The notes under the pieces: model-generated | The model's input: only the letters and a program-made list of their open reading frames with translations | Database searches by the model: none | Told to the model about the DNA's origin: nothing | Assembly (NCBI GenBank): GCA_016861345.1 | Contig: BOLD01000002.1 | Span: forward strand, 1-64,000 | Source: Oligoflexia bacterium | GTDB taxonomy: Bacteria > Bdellovibrionota > Bdellovibrionia > Bdellovibrionales > Bdellovibrionaceae | DNA length: 64,000 bases | Reading direction: 5' to 3' | Translations under genes and position numbers: made by a program | Shown here: piece after piece, positions 15,735 to 25,456 of the stretch | How positions within the stretch are numbered: the first letter of the stretch is position 1 | Layout of the letters: every line of letters starts with the position of its first letter

Positions 15735-17996
15735 TTACTTATTCAGTTGATTATTGTCGTACATTGAGCAATTGAGCTCATCTATTTTTTTACGAATCAG
15801 TAAAGCGTCACTGCGGGACTTCTTGCTTAGCTCAGCGCGTGAAGCCTCGACCTCTGACTTCTTGAGAGATTTTCCGCTGAGATCTTGATACCCAACGCAG
15901 CGAGCGCGAAGGTCTCTCTCTGTTGTTGAATCCATGAAGAGGCGGATGTTTGAACAGAAGAATTCTTGAGCGGCAAGATGGTTCACAGCTGAATACCAGT
16001 TGAACCAGATATTATCAAGGCGACTACACATGACTTTATGAGCATCGCTTCCCTCTGGGGTCATTTTTGTTGAGATCGGTCCAAGTGTTTGCATTAAGTT
16101 GAGATCGTTAAATATTTGTTCATTTTGCTTATGTGGTGGAAGCATGATGCGGCGACCTTTCTCATCAACATAGGAGAAATCCATTTTTCCTGAGCGAGTA
16201 TGCAGAGAGAACAATTGCTGACGAAGATTTTTCATTTCGTTGGTGAAGTCACCCTGGGCAAGTCTCATTTGTTCATCGATCTTATTGAGCCATGCGAGAG
16301 CTGGAGAATCCCCAGCGGTCTTTAGTAGGTTTGAGATCATGCTCATATTCAAACCTTTTCTCGCTCCAAACAGAGCAAACTTCACTTCACGAAGAGCGAT
16401 GTCGATCTCCGAGTCATCTAGCACGCCATTGTCTTGGCCAATATAACGGAAGACGCCGGCACTTTTTGTTAGAGCAGAAATCTTATCAATTTCAGTTTGA
16501 AGAGAGGTTTCTTGGATTTTGAATGATCGATAATCTGGGTCTTTGCTCATTGTTTCGTCAACAACAGTGGTTAACGATTTGATTGCTGACTTTGTGCCAA
16601 CAACGATGCGGCGAAGAGCTTCAATATAAGATTGGCCTTGCTGCGCACATGACTCGATTTGTTTCTCTGAGGTTTGATCTAATGCGCTCAGGATTTGATT
16701 GCGGAGAGAGGCCTCGGCTTTAAGCATCGCACCCATGCTGAGCATTGTTGCCTGTGATACTTTGACCTTATCTTGATTTGCTAAAACGCCGCGAAGATTT
16801 GAGATTACTCGACCAGGAAGTTGATTTGAATTATCTGCGCCAGCGACTAACTCGCGAGCAACAAAACATGATAAAGTTTTATCCGCATTGTCAGAGACCT
16901 GGGTTTGAATGTCTTTGATTTCAGTTTCAATAGCATCAGCACTTGTCTTTGCTTGTTTTAAGTTTGTCTTAATGGGAGCAAAGTCAGTTTCAAGTTGCAT
17001 AACCTTGCTGGACATATTTGCTCGAAGACTTGCTCGCACAGCGCTAAAGCGATTCATGTTTTCCGTAGCTTCTTTCATTTCACCTGTTTTTGCCTTTTTA
17101 AACGAAGAGGCCCGCTGGTGAACTCTTGTGTATTCGCAAATGCTTTGGAGAACGGCCATGCGAGTTTTTGAGTCCTCCATGTTCAACGTGTTTTTGTCAT
17201 GAAGATTTCTTGCCAATTTGGCAACTGCACCAACTCCGTTGATACCAATCACGAATGGAATTGCTGGTGCAAAAGCTGGATTAAGTTGAATGGCTTGCAT
17301 GGCAAACGGAGTCGCTGCTTGGATAAGATCGTTTAGTCCAAGCAGGATGTCAGATGATTTCATCATGTCTCGACCACACTCTGAATTAACAACAGGACTT
17401 GTTTGTAAAAAACGAGCCACTTGATCAATTCCAGTGATCATATTCGAGACATCGTTTTGCATTGACGTCATTTTTGTTTTATCAGCCTGAACCGCTGCCG
17501 GATCTTGAGCAAGGCCGTGAAGATTTGTTCCTGAGGTCATAATTGAATCTAGTGTTTTCTGCATCGTCTCAACTTCAGCAGTGTTCTTACATTGATTCAA
17601 AAGACTCATGCTATTTCTGAGATTCTGTGCAGCTTTGACAAGATCCAATCGAGGGCGACCATCGACAAGGGGGCAGGTTACTCCTGGTACCATTGATACT
17701 TCTATTCCGCGCATGATGACTCCGTCATCAGCTTTGCCGCCAGTTTTCCCATTGGATCCATTGCCGACACCAGGCATAGGTTTAACGCCAGGGCCGGGCT
17801 GAGTACCAAAATCAGGGTTGGTGACGGGGTCAGAGATGATAATTGGATCAATTGATATCGTGTCATCAGTAGCCGCGCCAACTACAGGTAACGTATGCTG
17901 TGCCGGAGCTCGCCTGATTTGTGACCAAGAGGTCGAAGAACTTACGATTGAAAACACAATCATAGCTGATGTGAATCTACGCTTCATCATATTCAA
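15735..17996 (-). CDS. Large secreted helical protein, function unknown
   Basis: A 753-residue protein with a signal peptide (about 1-25, ending TSWSQ), a Pro/Gly-rich low-complexity linker (about 45-90, GTQPGPGVKPMPGVGNG) and a long mostly alpha-helical body with heptad-like stretches near 320-370 and 470-510. Cysteines are sparse but spread (VTCPLVD, LNQCKN, SECGRD, LSCFV, ESCAQQ, VMCSRL, FFCSN, LNCSMY) and could form disulfides. No domain is recognised. Large secreted helical proteins of this sort are frequent in predatory deltaproteobacteria-like lineages. It stands alone, followed in the same direction by no gene and preceded by the subtilase 117 bp away. Confidence 0.7.
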   Translation of the reverse strand: MNMMKRRFTSAMIVFSIVSSSTSWSQIRRAPAQHTLPVVGAATDDTISIDPIIISDPVTNPDFGTQPGPGVKPMPGVGNGSNGKTGGKADDGVIMRGIEVSMVPGVTCPLVDGRPRLDLVKAAQNLRNSMSLLNQCKNTAEVETMQKTLDSIMTSGTNLHGLAQDPAAVQADKTKMTSMQNDVSNMITGIDQVARFLQTSPVVNSECGRDMMKSSDILLGLNDLIQAATPFAMQAIQLNPAFAPAIPFVIGINGVGAVAKLARNLHDKNTLNMEDSKTRMAVLQSICEYTRVHQRASSFKKAKTGEMKEATENMNRFSAVRASLRANMSSKVMQLETDFAPIKTNLKQAKTSADAIETEIKDIQTQVSDNADKTLSCFVARELVAGADNSNQLPGRVISNLRGVLANQDKVKVSQATMLSMGAMLKAEASLRNQILSALDQTSEKQIESCAQQGQSYIEALRRIVVGTKSAIKSLTTVVDETMSKDPDYRSFKIQETSLQTEIDKISALTKSAGVFRYIGQDNGVLDDSEIDIALREVKFALFGARKGLNMSMISNLLKTAGDSPALAWLNKIDEQMRLAQGDFTNEMKNLRQQLFSLHTRSGKMDFSYVDEKGRRIMLPPHKQNEQIFNDLNLMQTLGPISTKMTPEGSDAHKVMCSRLDNIWFNWYSAVNHLAAQEFFCSNIRLFMDSTTERDLRARCVGYQDLSGKSLKKSEVEASRAELSKKSRSDALLIRKKIDELNCSMYDNNQLNK

Positions 17997-18113
17997 TGCC
18001 CGCCTTTCAAGAGGGTGTTCAACTTTTAGCCACCATCGCCAGAAAAGAGCCCCATTTGATAACGGGACTCTGTTAAATGCGTTCTGACAAGGGCGGCTGT
18101 ATCCGGGAGAGTG

Positions 18114-19406
18114 TTAGTGCAAAGAATTGGCCGAAAGAATTCCGTACTGGATTTTATCTTTAAGGCTTCTTGTAGGCTGGGCTTTTTGAATAAGAAGAGA
18201 TCGCAGTTCGGTAATTGAGAGCTTTGGATTTTCTTTGAGCATTTTTGCAGCGATATTAGTGACCAGCGGAGCGGCGAATGAAGATCCGTTTACAGTCCAT
18301 TGGCCTCCGCCGGCGTGGGCTGCGGAAACATTTTCTCCCAAGGCTGCAAAGTGCACGTGTTGGGGGCCGTAGTTGGAAAAGCTCGAGAGCTGTCCGTTTT
18401 GATCAACTGATGTCACCACAATCATATTGGGCAGAGAGAGTGAGCTCGGGTAGCTGGGATTATCATCAATATTTTCAGATTCGTTTCCAGCGGCGACAAT
18501 AAAGAGAATTTCGGGATGATTTCTCATAGCTTTCTCAAGGGGGCGCCATTCGTGTTCACGATATCCACCTTGACTGATATTAATCAAACGCACATTTTTT
18601 TGAGCCAGATACTCGACCGCCTCAGCGGCATAAACAGATTCGTTCGCAATCCGGACGGGAACAATCAGGGCATTTACATTTCGAGAAGCAATGTCTGCCA
18701 CCGCACTTCCATGAGTAAAATGCCTGCCCATTAATTCGTTTTGAATTGAATTTGTATAATCATAGGGTGGGCGAGCCTGGTCCGTGAGATCTATGCCCAG
18801 CATCGGACGCGATTTGCCAATCAAGGCGGGGTGGTTGTAATCAATTCCAGAATCAATAATCCCGATGCGGATCGCATTTGCGCTCACAGGGGAGCCATCT
18901 TGGACGGGCTCTTCAATAACTACACTTTGTGTGATCATCTGCCAAGAATCCACTTTGATACGATAAATTGGTCTGAGAGCAGAATTGTAAAAGGTGTACC
19001 GCGCTTCGATCAGATTGCAGCTTTGATCAAGAGAGATGTTGGCAATAGATTCAATTTGTGACCGGGATTGTCTGTAACTAAAGCTCAGATAATTTCCATT
19101 TTTGAAAAGTCGCAAAAATCCACCTGGTTTACCTGCTAAAATATAATCGGCGCTCCATCCGGAACTATCCTGACTGATTTCAGAAACTCCATCTGCAAAT
19201 GAAAAATATTTTTTGAGCAAAAAAGAGTATTCATCAGCCAAAATTGTTTTTTTGTCTTGAACTTCCTTGCAGAGATTTTTGGTTCCAGCTAAAAGATTTT
19301 CACGATTCGGGTAGGTATCCTGGTTGAACAGGGCAAAAGCTGGAACAGAAAAGGCCACCGTCAATGTCATAGACAAAGTCGACAAGAATGGTCTTCTCAT
19401 GAGCAT
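18114..19406 (-). CDS. Secreted subtilisin-like serine peptidase (S8)
   Basis: A 430-residue protease with a signal peptide (about 1-25, ending VPAFA) and a pro-region of about 145 residues. The catalytic domain has the full triad: Asp185 (IIDSGIDYNHP), His232 (RHFTHGSAVADIA) and Ser376 (NGSSFAAP), plus the oxyanion Asn308 (VAAGNES). It probably acts in the periplasm or outside the cell; in a predator, digestion of prey protein is a reasonable role but is inference. The motif around Ser has SSFAAP in place of the usual GTSMAAP, still functional in the family. ATG 19406 starts the signal peptide. Confidence 0.92.
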   Translation of the reverse strand: MLMRRPFLSTLSMTLTVAFSVPAFALFNQDTYPNRENLLAGTKNLCKEVQDKKTILADEYSFLLKKYFSFADGVSEISQDSSGWSADYILAGKPGGFLRLFKNGNYLSFSYRQSRSQIESIANISLDQSCNLIEARYTFYNSALRPIYRIKVDSWQMITQSVVIEEPVQDGSPVSANAIRIGIIDSGIDYNHPALIGKSRPMLGIDLTDQARPPYDYTNSIQNELMGRHFTHGSAVADIASRNVNALIVPVRIANESVYAAEAVEYLAQKNVRLINISQGGYREHEWRPLEKAMRNHPEILFIVAAGNESENIDDNPSYPSSLSLPNMIVVTSVDQNGQLSSFSNYGPQHVHFAALGENVSAAHAGGGQWTVNGSSFAAPLVTNIAAKMLKENPKLSITELRSLLIQKAQPTRSLKDKIQYGILSANSLH

Positions 19407-19583
19407 AAAAGCCCCTTATTCGCTAATAGATCAGATATTTACTTCGCAGCTAAGACTGATTAGCAAAGAGCGGGCCGCTGGAATGAGGGCCCGACTTTGG
19501 TATGTAGGCGGCCCTATTCTCAAATTGGGACATCATATAAATCTACTTGTGATTCAGCATGGTTCACCTATCATAGAGGGAGG

Positions 19584-22145
19584 ATGGTTCGAGCGAAAAC
19601 TCAAATCTCACGCCGAGACTTTGTCAAATCCCTGGCGGCGATGCCGGTGGCTGCGTCTATTATTGCTTCAGCAGAAAAAGCTAAAGCTGGATTCTACAAC
19701 CTGGGAGCTTTTTGGAAGAATTCCAGTTCGTCTGGCTTTGGGGCGAGCGGAGTGGAGCGCAGCCTTAGGTTTCGAGCAGCAACAGGGTCTTATCTTAACC
19801 GTACTCCTGCAACGGCTGGTGATCGAACACGATTTACTTTTTCAGCTTGGATAAAGTTTGCTGATGTGACAACCCAGCTCAACTTTTTTAGTGTTGGCCC
19901 CAGTGGTGCGACAGGAAACAATTTAATTCAGATTATTCGCCAGGCAGATGGCAAATTGAGATTATCAAATCAATCCACAAATATATTGATCACAACAGCT
20001 GTGTACCGAGATCCCGCAGCTTGGTACCATATTGTGGTGGCCGTGGACACAAACTTGGCTACTCAAAATGATCGACAGCAGATATTTGTCAACGGTGAGC
20101 GGATTACGGCATTAGACACAAACAATCCTTGGGCAACGCAGGGAACTCAGCTTGCTGTGAACAACAGCGTGGTTCACACAATTGGTCGATATGATGGGGG
20201 GACTTATCCCTTTGATGGCCACATGACCGAAGTCTATCTTCTTGATGGGCAGACTCTTCCAGTTGGTTTAAACAATTGGGCCGAAGCCTTTGGTCAATAC
20301 AATTCAAACAACATCTGGGTTCCTAAGGCCTACACCGGTAGCTTCGGAACGAATGGTTCATACATGAACTTTAGAGAAACGGGGAACACTGTCGGTGCAA
20401 ATTCAGGAATTGGAAAAGATTCTTCGGGGCTTGGTAATTATTGGGTGAGCAACAACATTCAGACAACGGATACGGCTCTCACAACTTACGATTCGATGAT
20501 GGATTATCCTGTGAATGCCGCAAGTGGAGTTAGACCTGTAGGAAATTATTGTACATTAAATACGCTCGACCATAGTAATGATGCGGGAACAGTGTTTTCT
20601 AATGCTAATTTACAAGTGTACACTGATGCTGGTGGAATACGACAGGCCCGGGGAACAATAGCTGTGTCATCTGGGAAATGGTATTATGAGTGCAGCCCAG
20701 TAACAGCAGGTGGCCTCATTTTCGGATTTGCAGCCATTGAATCCAGCATGGCGACCAATTTTAATTCACAGTCCACAGCCTGGGGTTATCATCAAAATAA
20801 CGGATACAAATATAATGGAAGTGGTTCGGCCTATGGTACAAACTACAATACCGGGGGGCCTCTTGTTGGGGTAGCTCTGGATTTAGATAACGGGGCAATT
20901 TACTTTCATAATGAAGGTGTATGGCAAACATCTGGAGATCCAACCAGCGGAGCTGCAAAAACAGGAGCAGCTTTTACGAATCTCACAAATGTCACTGTTG
21001 CCCCAGCTTATGAGAGTATCGCTGGTGGAGGGCGAGCGACGGAATTTAATTTCGGCCAACGCCCCTTCGCATACACGCCCCCATCTGGATTCAAAGCGCT
21101 GTGCACAGCGAATTTGCCGACACCGGTGATTGCGAAACCTAAAGAGCATTTTGCGGTGACAACCTATGTGGGAAATTCTTCGACAAAGGCGATTTCAGGA
21201 CTGCAATTTAAACCTGACTTTGTCTGGATCAAAAACCGAGATGCTGCATATTCGCATGCATTATTTGATTCAGTCCGTGGTGTGAATAAAAGACTTTGGA
21301 GTGATTCGACCACTGCAGAGGCTGGCGGTGATGGTTTAGGAATTGATTCATTCAACGGCGACGGCTTCACAATGAACGACAACTCGAATTTGTGGAACAT
21401 GAACGCCATTAATTATGTGGCTTGGATGTGGAAAGCTGGTGGCGCGGGTGTAGCAAACAATCAAGGAAGCATTTCATCTGTGGTTTCCGCAAATCCTACA
21501 GCTGGTTTTTCTATTGTGACTTATACGGGTACTGGAGCCAACGGCACAATCGGGCATGGGCTTGGAAGTGTTCCGCAATTTATTCTTGTCAAGGGTTTAA
21601 CCTTTGCTCAAAGTTGGTGTGTTTATCACTCTGGAAATACAGCAACGCCAGAATATGATCATCTTGTTTTAGACGCAACGAATGCCACAATTTCAAATGC
21701 AACGTCTTGGAATAACACAAAACCAACCTCGACCGTTATTCACGTGGGTGGATTTGCGCGCGTTAATCTTGCCGCAAATCAACTTGTAGCTTACTGCTTT
21801 GCAGAGGTTCCAGGTTTTTCAAAGTTTGGATCTTATGTTGGTAATGGAAATGCAGACGGACCTTTTGTGTGGTGTGGATTTAGGCCAAAATATATCATGT
21901 ACAAACGGACAGATACGACTGCGAATTGGATTATTTGGGATTCTCTGCGCGACCCATCGAATGTCGTTCAAAATTACTTAACTGCTAGCTCAAATGGCGC
22001 AGAGTCTGTTTACGCTCAACTTGATATTCTATCGAATGGATTCAAGCATCGTGGAGTTGGCGCGGGTGATAATGCTTTGAACGGTACCTACATCTTCGTC
22101 GCCTTTGCCGAATATCCTTTTGCGCTGAATTGTCGAGCTCGATAA
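19584..22145 (+). CDS. Tat-exported LamG/SPRY phage-like surface protein
   Basis: An 853-residue protein. The Tat signal has SRRDFVKSL with the twin Arg at 10-11 and a cleavage region near KAKAGFYNLGAFW. Next comes a LamG-like lectin domain (about 55-230: FTFSAWIKF, AWYHIVVAVDTN, FVNGERI, FDGHMTEVYLLDG), then a SPRY-like domain (about 370-510: GKWYYECSP, GVALDLDNGAIYF). Two repeats follow of a module seen in phage structural proteins (about 530-850: KPDFVWIKNRD, VPQFILVKG, RPKYIMYKRTD). It ends FAEYPFALNCRAR. I chose ATG 19584, directly after GAGGGAGG; an upstream in-frame start at 19497 adds 29 residues that spoil the Tat signal. A paralogue lies at 31184-34368. An adhesive surface role is inference. 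Confidence 0.75.
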   Translation: MVRAKTQISRRDFVKSLAAMPVAASIIASAEKAKAGFYNLGAFWKNSSSSGFGASGVERSLRFRAATGSYLNRTPATAGDRTRFTFSAWIKFADVTTQLNFFSVGPSGATGNNLIQIIRQADGKLRLSNQSTNILITTAVYRDPAAWYHIVVAVDTNLATQNDRQQIFVNGERITALDTNNPWATQGTQLAVNNSVVHTIGRYDGGTYPFDGHMTEVYLLDGQTLPVGLNNWAEAFGQYNSNNIWVPKAYTGSFGTNGSYMNFRETGNTVGANSGIGKDSSGLGNYWVSNNIQTTDTALTTYDSMMDYPVNAASGVRPVGNYCTLNTLDHSNDAGTVFSNANLQVYTDAGGIRQARGTIAVSSGKWYYECSPVTAGGLIFGFAAIESSMATNFNSQSTAWGYHQNNGYKYNGSGSAYGTNYNTGGPLVGVALDLDNGAIYFHNEGVWQTSGDPTSGAAKTGAAFTNLTNVTVAPAYESIAGGGRATEFNFGQRPFAYTPPSGFKALCTANLPTPVIAKPKEHFAVTTYVGNSSTKAISGLQFKPDFVWIKNRDAAYSHALFDSVRGVNKRLWSDSTTAEAGGDGLGIDSFNGDGFTMNDNSNLWNMNAINYVAWMWKAGGAGVANNQGSISSVVSANPTAGFSIVTYTGTGANGTIGHGLGSVPQFILVKGLTFAQSWCVYHSGNTATPEYDHLVLDATNATISNATSWNNTKPTSTVIHVGGFARVNLAANQLVAYCFAEVPGFSKFGSYVGNGNADGPFVWCGFRPKYIMYKRTDTTANWIIWDSLRDPSNVVQNYLTASSNGAESVYAQLDILSNGFKHRGVGAGDNALNGTYIFVAFAEYPFALNCRAR

Positions 22146-22252
22146 ATTTCACAGACGCTCCACGTCTTATTCCGAGATGACTGTTACACTGACTACACCT
22201 GTCTATTCATTTTCAGATTGATGTTATCAGAGCCAATATATTTGACCAGGGG

Positions 22253-22269
22253 CTGGCACGATCATTGAA
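22253..22269 (+). promoter_or_regulatory. Sigma-54-like promoter
   Basis: The sequence CTGGCACGATCATTGAA matches the RpoN consensus (YTGGCACGRNNNTTGCW) at every fixed base except one: GA replaces GC in the -12 element. The GG at 22255-22256 and the G at 22267 have the required 12-bp offset. Transcription would start near 22280, about 37 bp before the ATG of the secreted protein at 22317. No enhancer-binding regulator gene is adjacent. Confidence 0.5.
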
Positions 22270-22316
22270 CTCTCTATGGATAAGAGGAGTGAGACCATTT
22301 CGTGTCTCAAAATGAT

Positions 22317-22928
22317 ATGAAAATATTGGGGCTGATTTTTATGTTATCCGTTCTGATTCTCGCTAACCAAGCGAGCGCTGCGGTATATTCAAGAAATCCA
22401 GCAGCCATTAATCGAGCGGCTCAGGTGTTGGCTCGACCTTCTCAAATTTTTGATAGCGGCATCTTGCTTTCTTCGGAATTGATTCAAACTTATAACGAAG
22501 TGAAAGAAAAAGAAAAAGCTGAAACCTATGTCGAAATCATTCCAGAGAACATCCAAGAGATGAATGAATCCAATCAAGTTGTTGCGGCAATAGCAGATCG
22601 AGGTTTATCAAAGTGGTGGAATTCAGAGGCCGTGCAAAGTTCATCTTTTGGTCGACGAGCTGAGATGGTTGAAAAGAAGATGCAAGGTGAAGTCGTTGTT
22701 CATTCAGCGATTGAACATAAACTGAATTTTCAATTTCAAGCTTTTCAAACTCGGGCAAAGATTGATTACTCAGGACTGACTCACGCAACACTTTACTATC
22801 AGGCAAGAAACTCTGAGGTCGGCGTTGAGGTCACTGAGAAAATAGCCGACAGTCAGGATCTTATTCTTTCACACGCGATCAAGTCTGAGAACCAAGTGAG
22901 CCAAGTTAATTTGCGTTGGTCTTGGTAG
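22317..22928 (+). CDS. Secreted protein of unknown function
   Basis: A 203-residue protein with a clear signal peptide (MKILGLIFMLSVLILANQASA). The mature part has a charged Lys/Glu stretch (KEKEKAETYVEI), a helical middle, and a C-terminal half of alternating strands (KLNFQFQAFQ, ATLYYQARNSEVGVEV, QVNLRWSW) ending in an aromatic residue. Such an end may mark an outer-membrane-associated strand domain. I start at ATG 22317; GTG 22302 is in frame but adds residues before the signal. Its 3' end overlaps the end of convergent purD by 23 bp. A sigma-54-like promoter lies upstream. Confidence 0.7.
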   Translation: MKILGLIFMLSVLILANQASAAVYSRNPAAINRAAQVLARPSQIFDSGILLSSELIQTYNEVKEKEKAETYVEIIPENIQEMNESNQVVAAIADRGLSKWWNSEAVQSSSFGRRAEMVEKKMQGEVVVHSAIEHKLNFQFQAFQTRAKIDYSGLTHATLYYQARNSEVGVEVTEKIADSQDLILSHAIKSENQVSQVNLRWSW

Positions 22929-24192
22929 GATTTGGTTTAATCATTTTCGCACCGATATCTTTTCTCATCTGTATTCGATTCCAAGTCACCTTTGAGGCTT
23001 GCACGTAGGCGGCCTTTTGAGCTTCTTCCAAAGTGGGCCCAATTCCCATGGAGCAGAGAACTCTTCCTCCGTTGGTAACCCAATTGTTGGCATCTGCCTT
23101 TGCCGTTCCTGCATGAAGAAAATATCCTGATGGAGAAGAGAATTGAAGATCACCTTCGATTTTGACTCCTTTTTGTGGACTGTAGGGATATCCAGGAGCG
23201 GCCATCACAACACAGGTTGCTGCCATATTTTTTGTTTGAATGGGTTTTAAAATTCCAGCCGCAAGATCTTTTAAAATTTGTCCCCAATCTCCATCAACCA
23301 GAGGAAGGATGACTTGCGTTTCAGGATCTCCAAAGCGACAGTTGTATTCAAGTAACGAGGGGCCTTGTTCTGTGATCATCAGTCCAAAGAAAATGACTCC
23401 GCGATACAAGATTCCATTTTTCTTTAAGTTATCCAAAGTGGGGCGAACAATTTTTTGATCAATATCATCTCTCAGGTTTTGAGAGATTTTTAAAGGAGCG
23501 ATGGTGCCCATGCCGCCTGTGTTTGGGCCCTCATCATGGTCGCAAAGTCTTTTGTGATCCTGAGCCAGAGGTAGTGTTTGAAAATCATTCCCGTTTGTTA
23601 GGATTAGATAGCTCAGCTCCCATCCTGGTGAAAACTGCTCCAGAATGGCTCGGCGGCCGGCATCACCTAGAATTTTTTTCTCAAAAACTTCTCTCGCAGA
23701 TCGCTCGAGATCTTCTTTATCTTTGCAAATGTAAACGCCTTTGCCAGCGGCTAGACCGTCGGCCTTAAAAACGTAGGGCGGAGTAAAGTGTTCACATTTT
23801 TTGAGAGTTTCTTCAACGTATGAAACCACTTCGTATTTTGCTGTTGGAATTTTTGCTTGAGTCATAAACTCTTTTGCAAAAATTTTTGAACCTTCAAGTT
23901 TTGCGCCCTCTTGACTGGGGCCGACGCAGAGAATTCCTCTTTCTCTTAGCCGATCTGCAAGGCCGGCGACAAGGGGATCCTCTGGTCCAATCACAACATA
24001 TTCAATTTCGGTTTTGAGACAGAAATCAATCAGAGCTTCAGTACTTTTCCAATCAAGTTTGTGACATAATGCTTGGCTCATCATTCCATCACTGCCGGGT
24101 ATAACATGGATTTCAGTCACAAGAGAGGATTGAGAGAGAGCGTGAACAAGTGCGTGTTCGCGGCCGCCTTGACCAAGGACGAGGACTTTCAT
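22906..24192 (-). CDS. purD: Phosphoribosylamine-glycine ligase
   Basis: A 428-residue ATP-grasp enzyme that joins glycine to phosphoribosylamine with ATP to give GAR, the second step of purine synthesis. Landmarks are LGQGGREHAL at the N-terminus, IGPEDPLVAGLADRL, FVFKADGLAAGKGVYIC-type ATP-grasp strands (KADGLAAGKG), NTGGMGTIAP and NCRFGDPETQ. Length is standard. It is not adjacent to other pur genes. The divergent gene on the right encodes a thiolase, with about 80 bp between starts. Confidence 0.96.
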   Translation of the reverse strand: MKVLVLGQGGREHALVHALSQSSLVTEIHVIPGSDGMMSQALCHKLDWKSTEALIDFCLKTEIEYVVIGPEDPLVAGLADRLRERGILCVGPSQEGAKLEGSKIFAKEFMTQAKIPTAKYEVVSYVEETLKKCEHFTPPYVFKADGLAAGKGVYICKDKEDLERSAREVFEKKILGDAGRRAILEQFSPGWELSYLILTNGNDFQTLPLAQDHKRLCDHDEGPNTGGMGTIAPLKISQNLRDDIDQKIVRPTLDNLKKNGILYRGVIFFGLMITEQGPSLLEYNCRFGDPETQVILPLVDGDWGQILKDLAAGILKPIQTKNMAATCVVMAAPGYPYSPQKGVKIEGDLQFSSPSGYFLHAGTAKADANNWVTNGGRVLCSMGIGPTLEEAQKAAYVQASKVTWNRIQMRKDIGAKMIKPNPTKTNAN

Positions 24193-24274
24193 TTGACCTC
24201 CTGCATTTTATCAGGAGCAGTTTGTAAAAAATTGATATCAAATGCAATGATAAATATTTGAAAGAGGTGGTGCG

Positions 24275-25456
24275 ATGGAAAATATCGTCTTTGTCGCAGG
24301 AAAAAGAACAGCATTCGGGTCTTTTGGTGGATCGCTTAAAGATGTTTCAGCAACTGATTTAACAGTGACTGCTGCAAAAGCAACTTTATCTCAAGTTGGT
24401 GTTAAGCCAGATCAAATTGATCATGTTGTCATTGGCAATGTGGTTCAATCAGGATCTGATGCCCCTTACATCGCGCGACATATTGCACTGAAGATGGGAT
24501 GCCCGATATCAACACCTGCCTACATTGTGAATCGCCTTTGCGGAAGTGGATTTCAGTCTTGGGTCAACGCAGTTCAAATGATTCAGGCGGGTGAGGCCTC
24601 GATGGTTCTTGCTGGCGGTGTTGAGCAAATGTCTCAAATTCCCTACATCATGAGAAATATGCGCTTTACCGGAATTCGAATGGGCAATGGTCAGCTGGAA
24701 GATTACATGACCTCGGCATTAACCGATGCCTACACAGGAACACCAATGGCGATCACGGCTGAAACTCTTGGTGAGCAGTACGGAATCACCAGAGATCAGG
24801 TGGATGAGTACTCAGCCTTTACTCAAGCTCGTTGTAAAGCTGCTCTGAGTGCAGGAATTTTTAAAGAAGAAATTGCTCCAGTGATTATTGAAGGAAAAAA
24901 AGGAACAGTTGAGTTCACAAATGACGAGCATCCCAAGCCAGATGTTCCGCTTGAAAAAATCAAGGCCATGAAGCCCCTTTTTAAACAAAATGGTTTAGTG
25001 ACTGCTGCAACAGCATCAGGAATTGTGGACGGTGCAGCCTGCGCACTGCTCACAAGTGACAAAAATGCCAAGGCTCTTGGTTTAAAACCACTGGCTCGAA
25101 TTCTTTCATATGCCTCTGTTGGTGTTGATCCTAAAATTATGGGTATTGGTCCGGCGCCAGCTTCTCGAAAAGCTCTGGAGCGGGCCGGTCTAAAACTGGA
25201 TCAGATGGATTTGATTGAAGTGAATGAGGCCTTCGCTGCTCAATATTTAGCTGTTGAAAAAGAACTTGGCCTTGATCGTCAAAAGACAAATGTGAACGGT
25301 GGAGCGGTTGCTATTGGTCATCCACTGGGGGCATCAGGAACTCGGATCATGAATCATTTGGTGTATGAACTTCACCGACGAAATAAAAAATATGCCTTAG
25401 GCACCGCTTGCATTGGCGGTGGTCAAGGTATTGCTGTTGTGATTGAGAGACTTTAA
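24275..25456 (+). CDS. Acetyl-CoA C-acyltransferase (thiolase)
   Basis: A 393-residue thiolase with Cys89 (NRLCGSGFQ) as acyl acceptor, His349 (AIGHPLGASGTR) and Cys379 (TACIGGGQG) as acid/base pair. It is equally close in pattern to biosynthetic AtoB/PhaA and degradative FadA types; length and the GGVEQMSQ segment favour an acetoacetyl-CoA thiolase. It is translationally coupled to an SDR-like protein whose ATG shares the last A of this stop codon. An AGAGGTGG site precedes ATG 24275. Confidence 0.92.
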   Translation: MENIVFVAGKRTAFGSFGGSLKDVSATDLTVTAAKATLSQVGVKPDQIDHVVIGNVVQSGSDAPYIARHIALKMGCPISTPAYIVNRLCGSGFQSWVNAVQMIQAGEASMVLAGGVEQMSQIPYIMRNMRFTGIRMGNGQLEDYMTSALTDAYTGTPMAITAETLGEQYGITRDQVDEYSAFTQARCKAALSAGIFKEEIAPVIIEGKKGTVEFTNDEHPKPDVPLEKIKAMKPLFKQNGLVTAATASGIVDGAACALLTSDKNAKALGLKPLARILSYASVGVDPKIMGIGPAPASRKALERAGLKLDQMDLIEVNEAFAAQYLAVEKELGLDRQKTNVNGGAVAIGHPLGASGTRIMNHLVYELHRRNKKYALGTACIGGGQGIAVVIERL

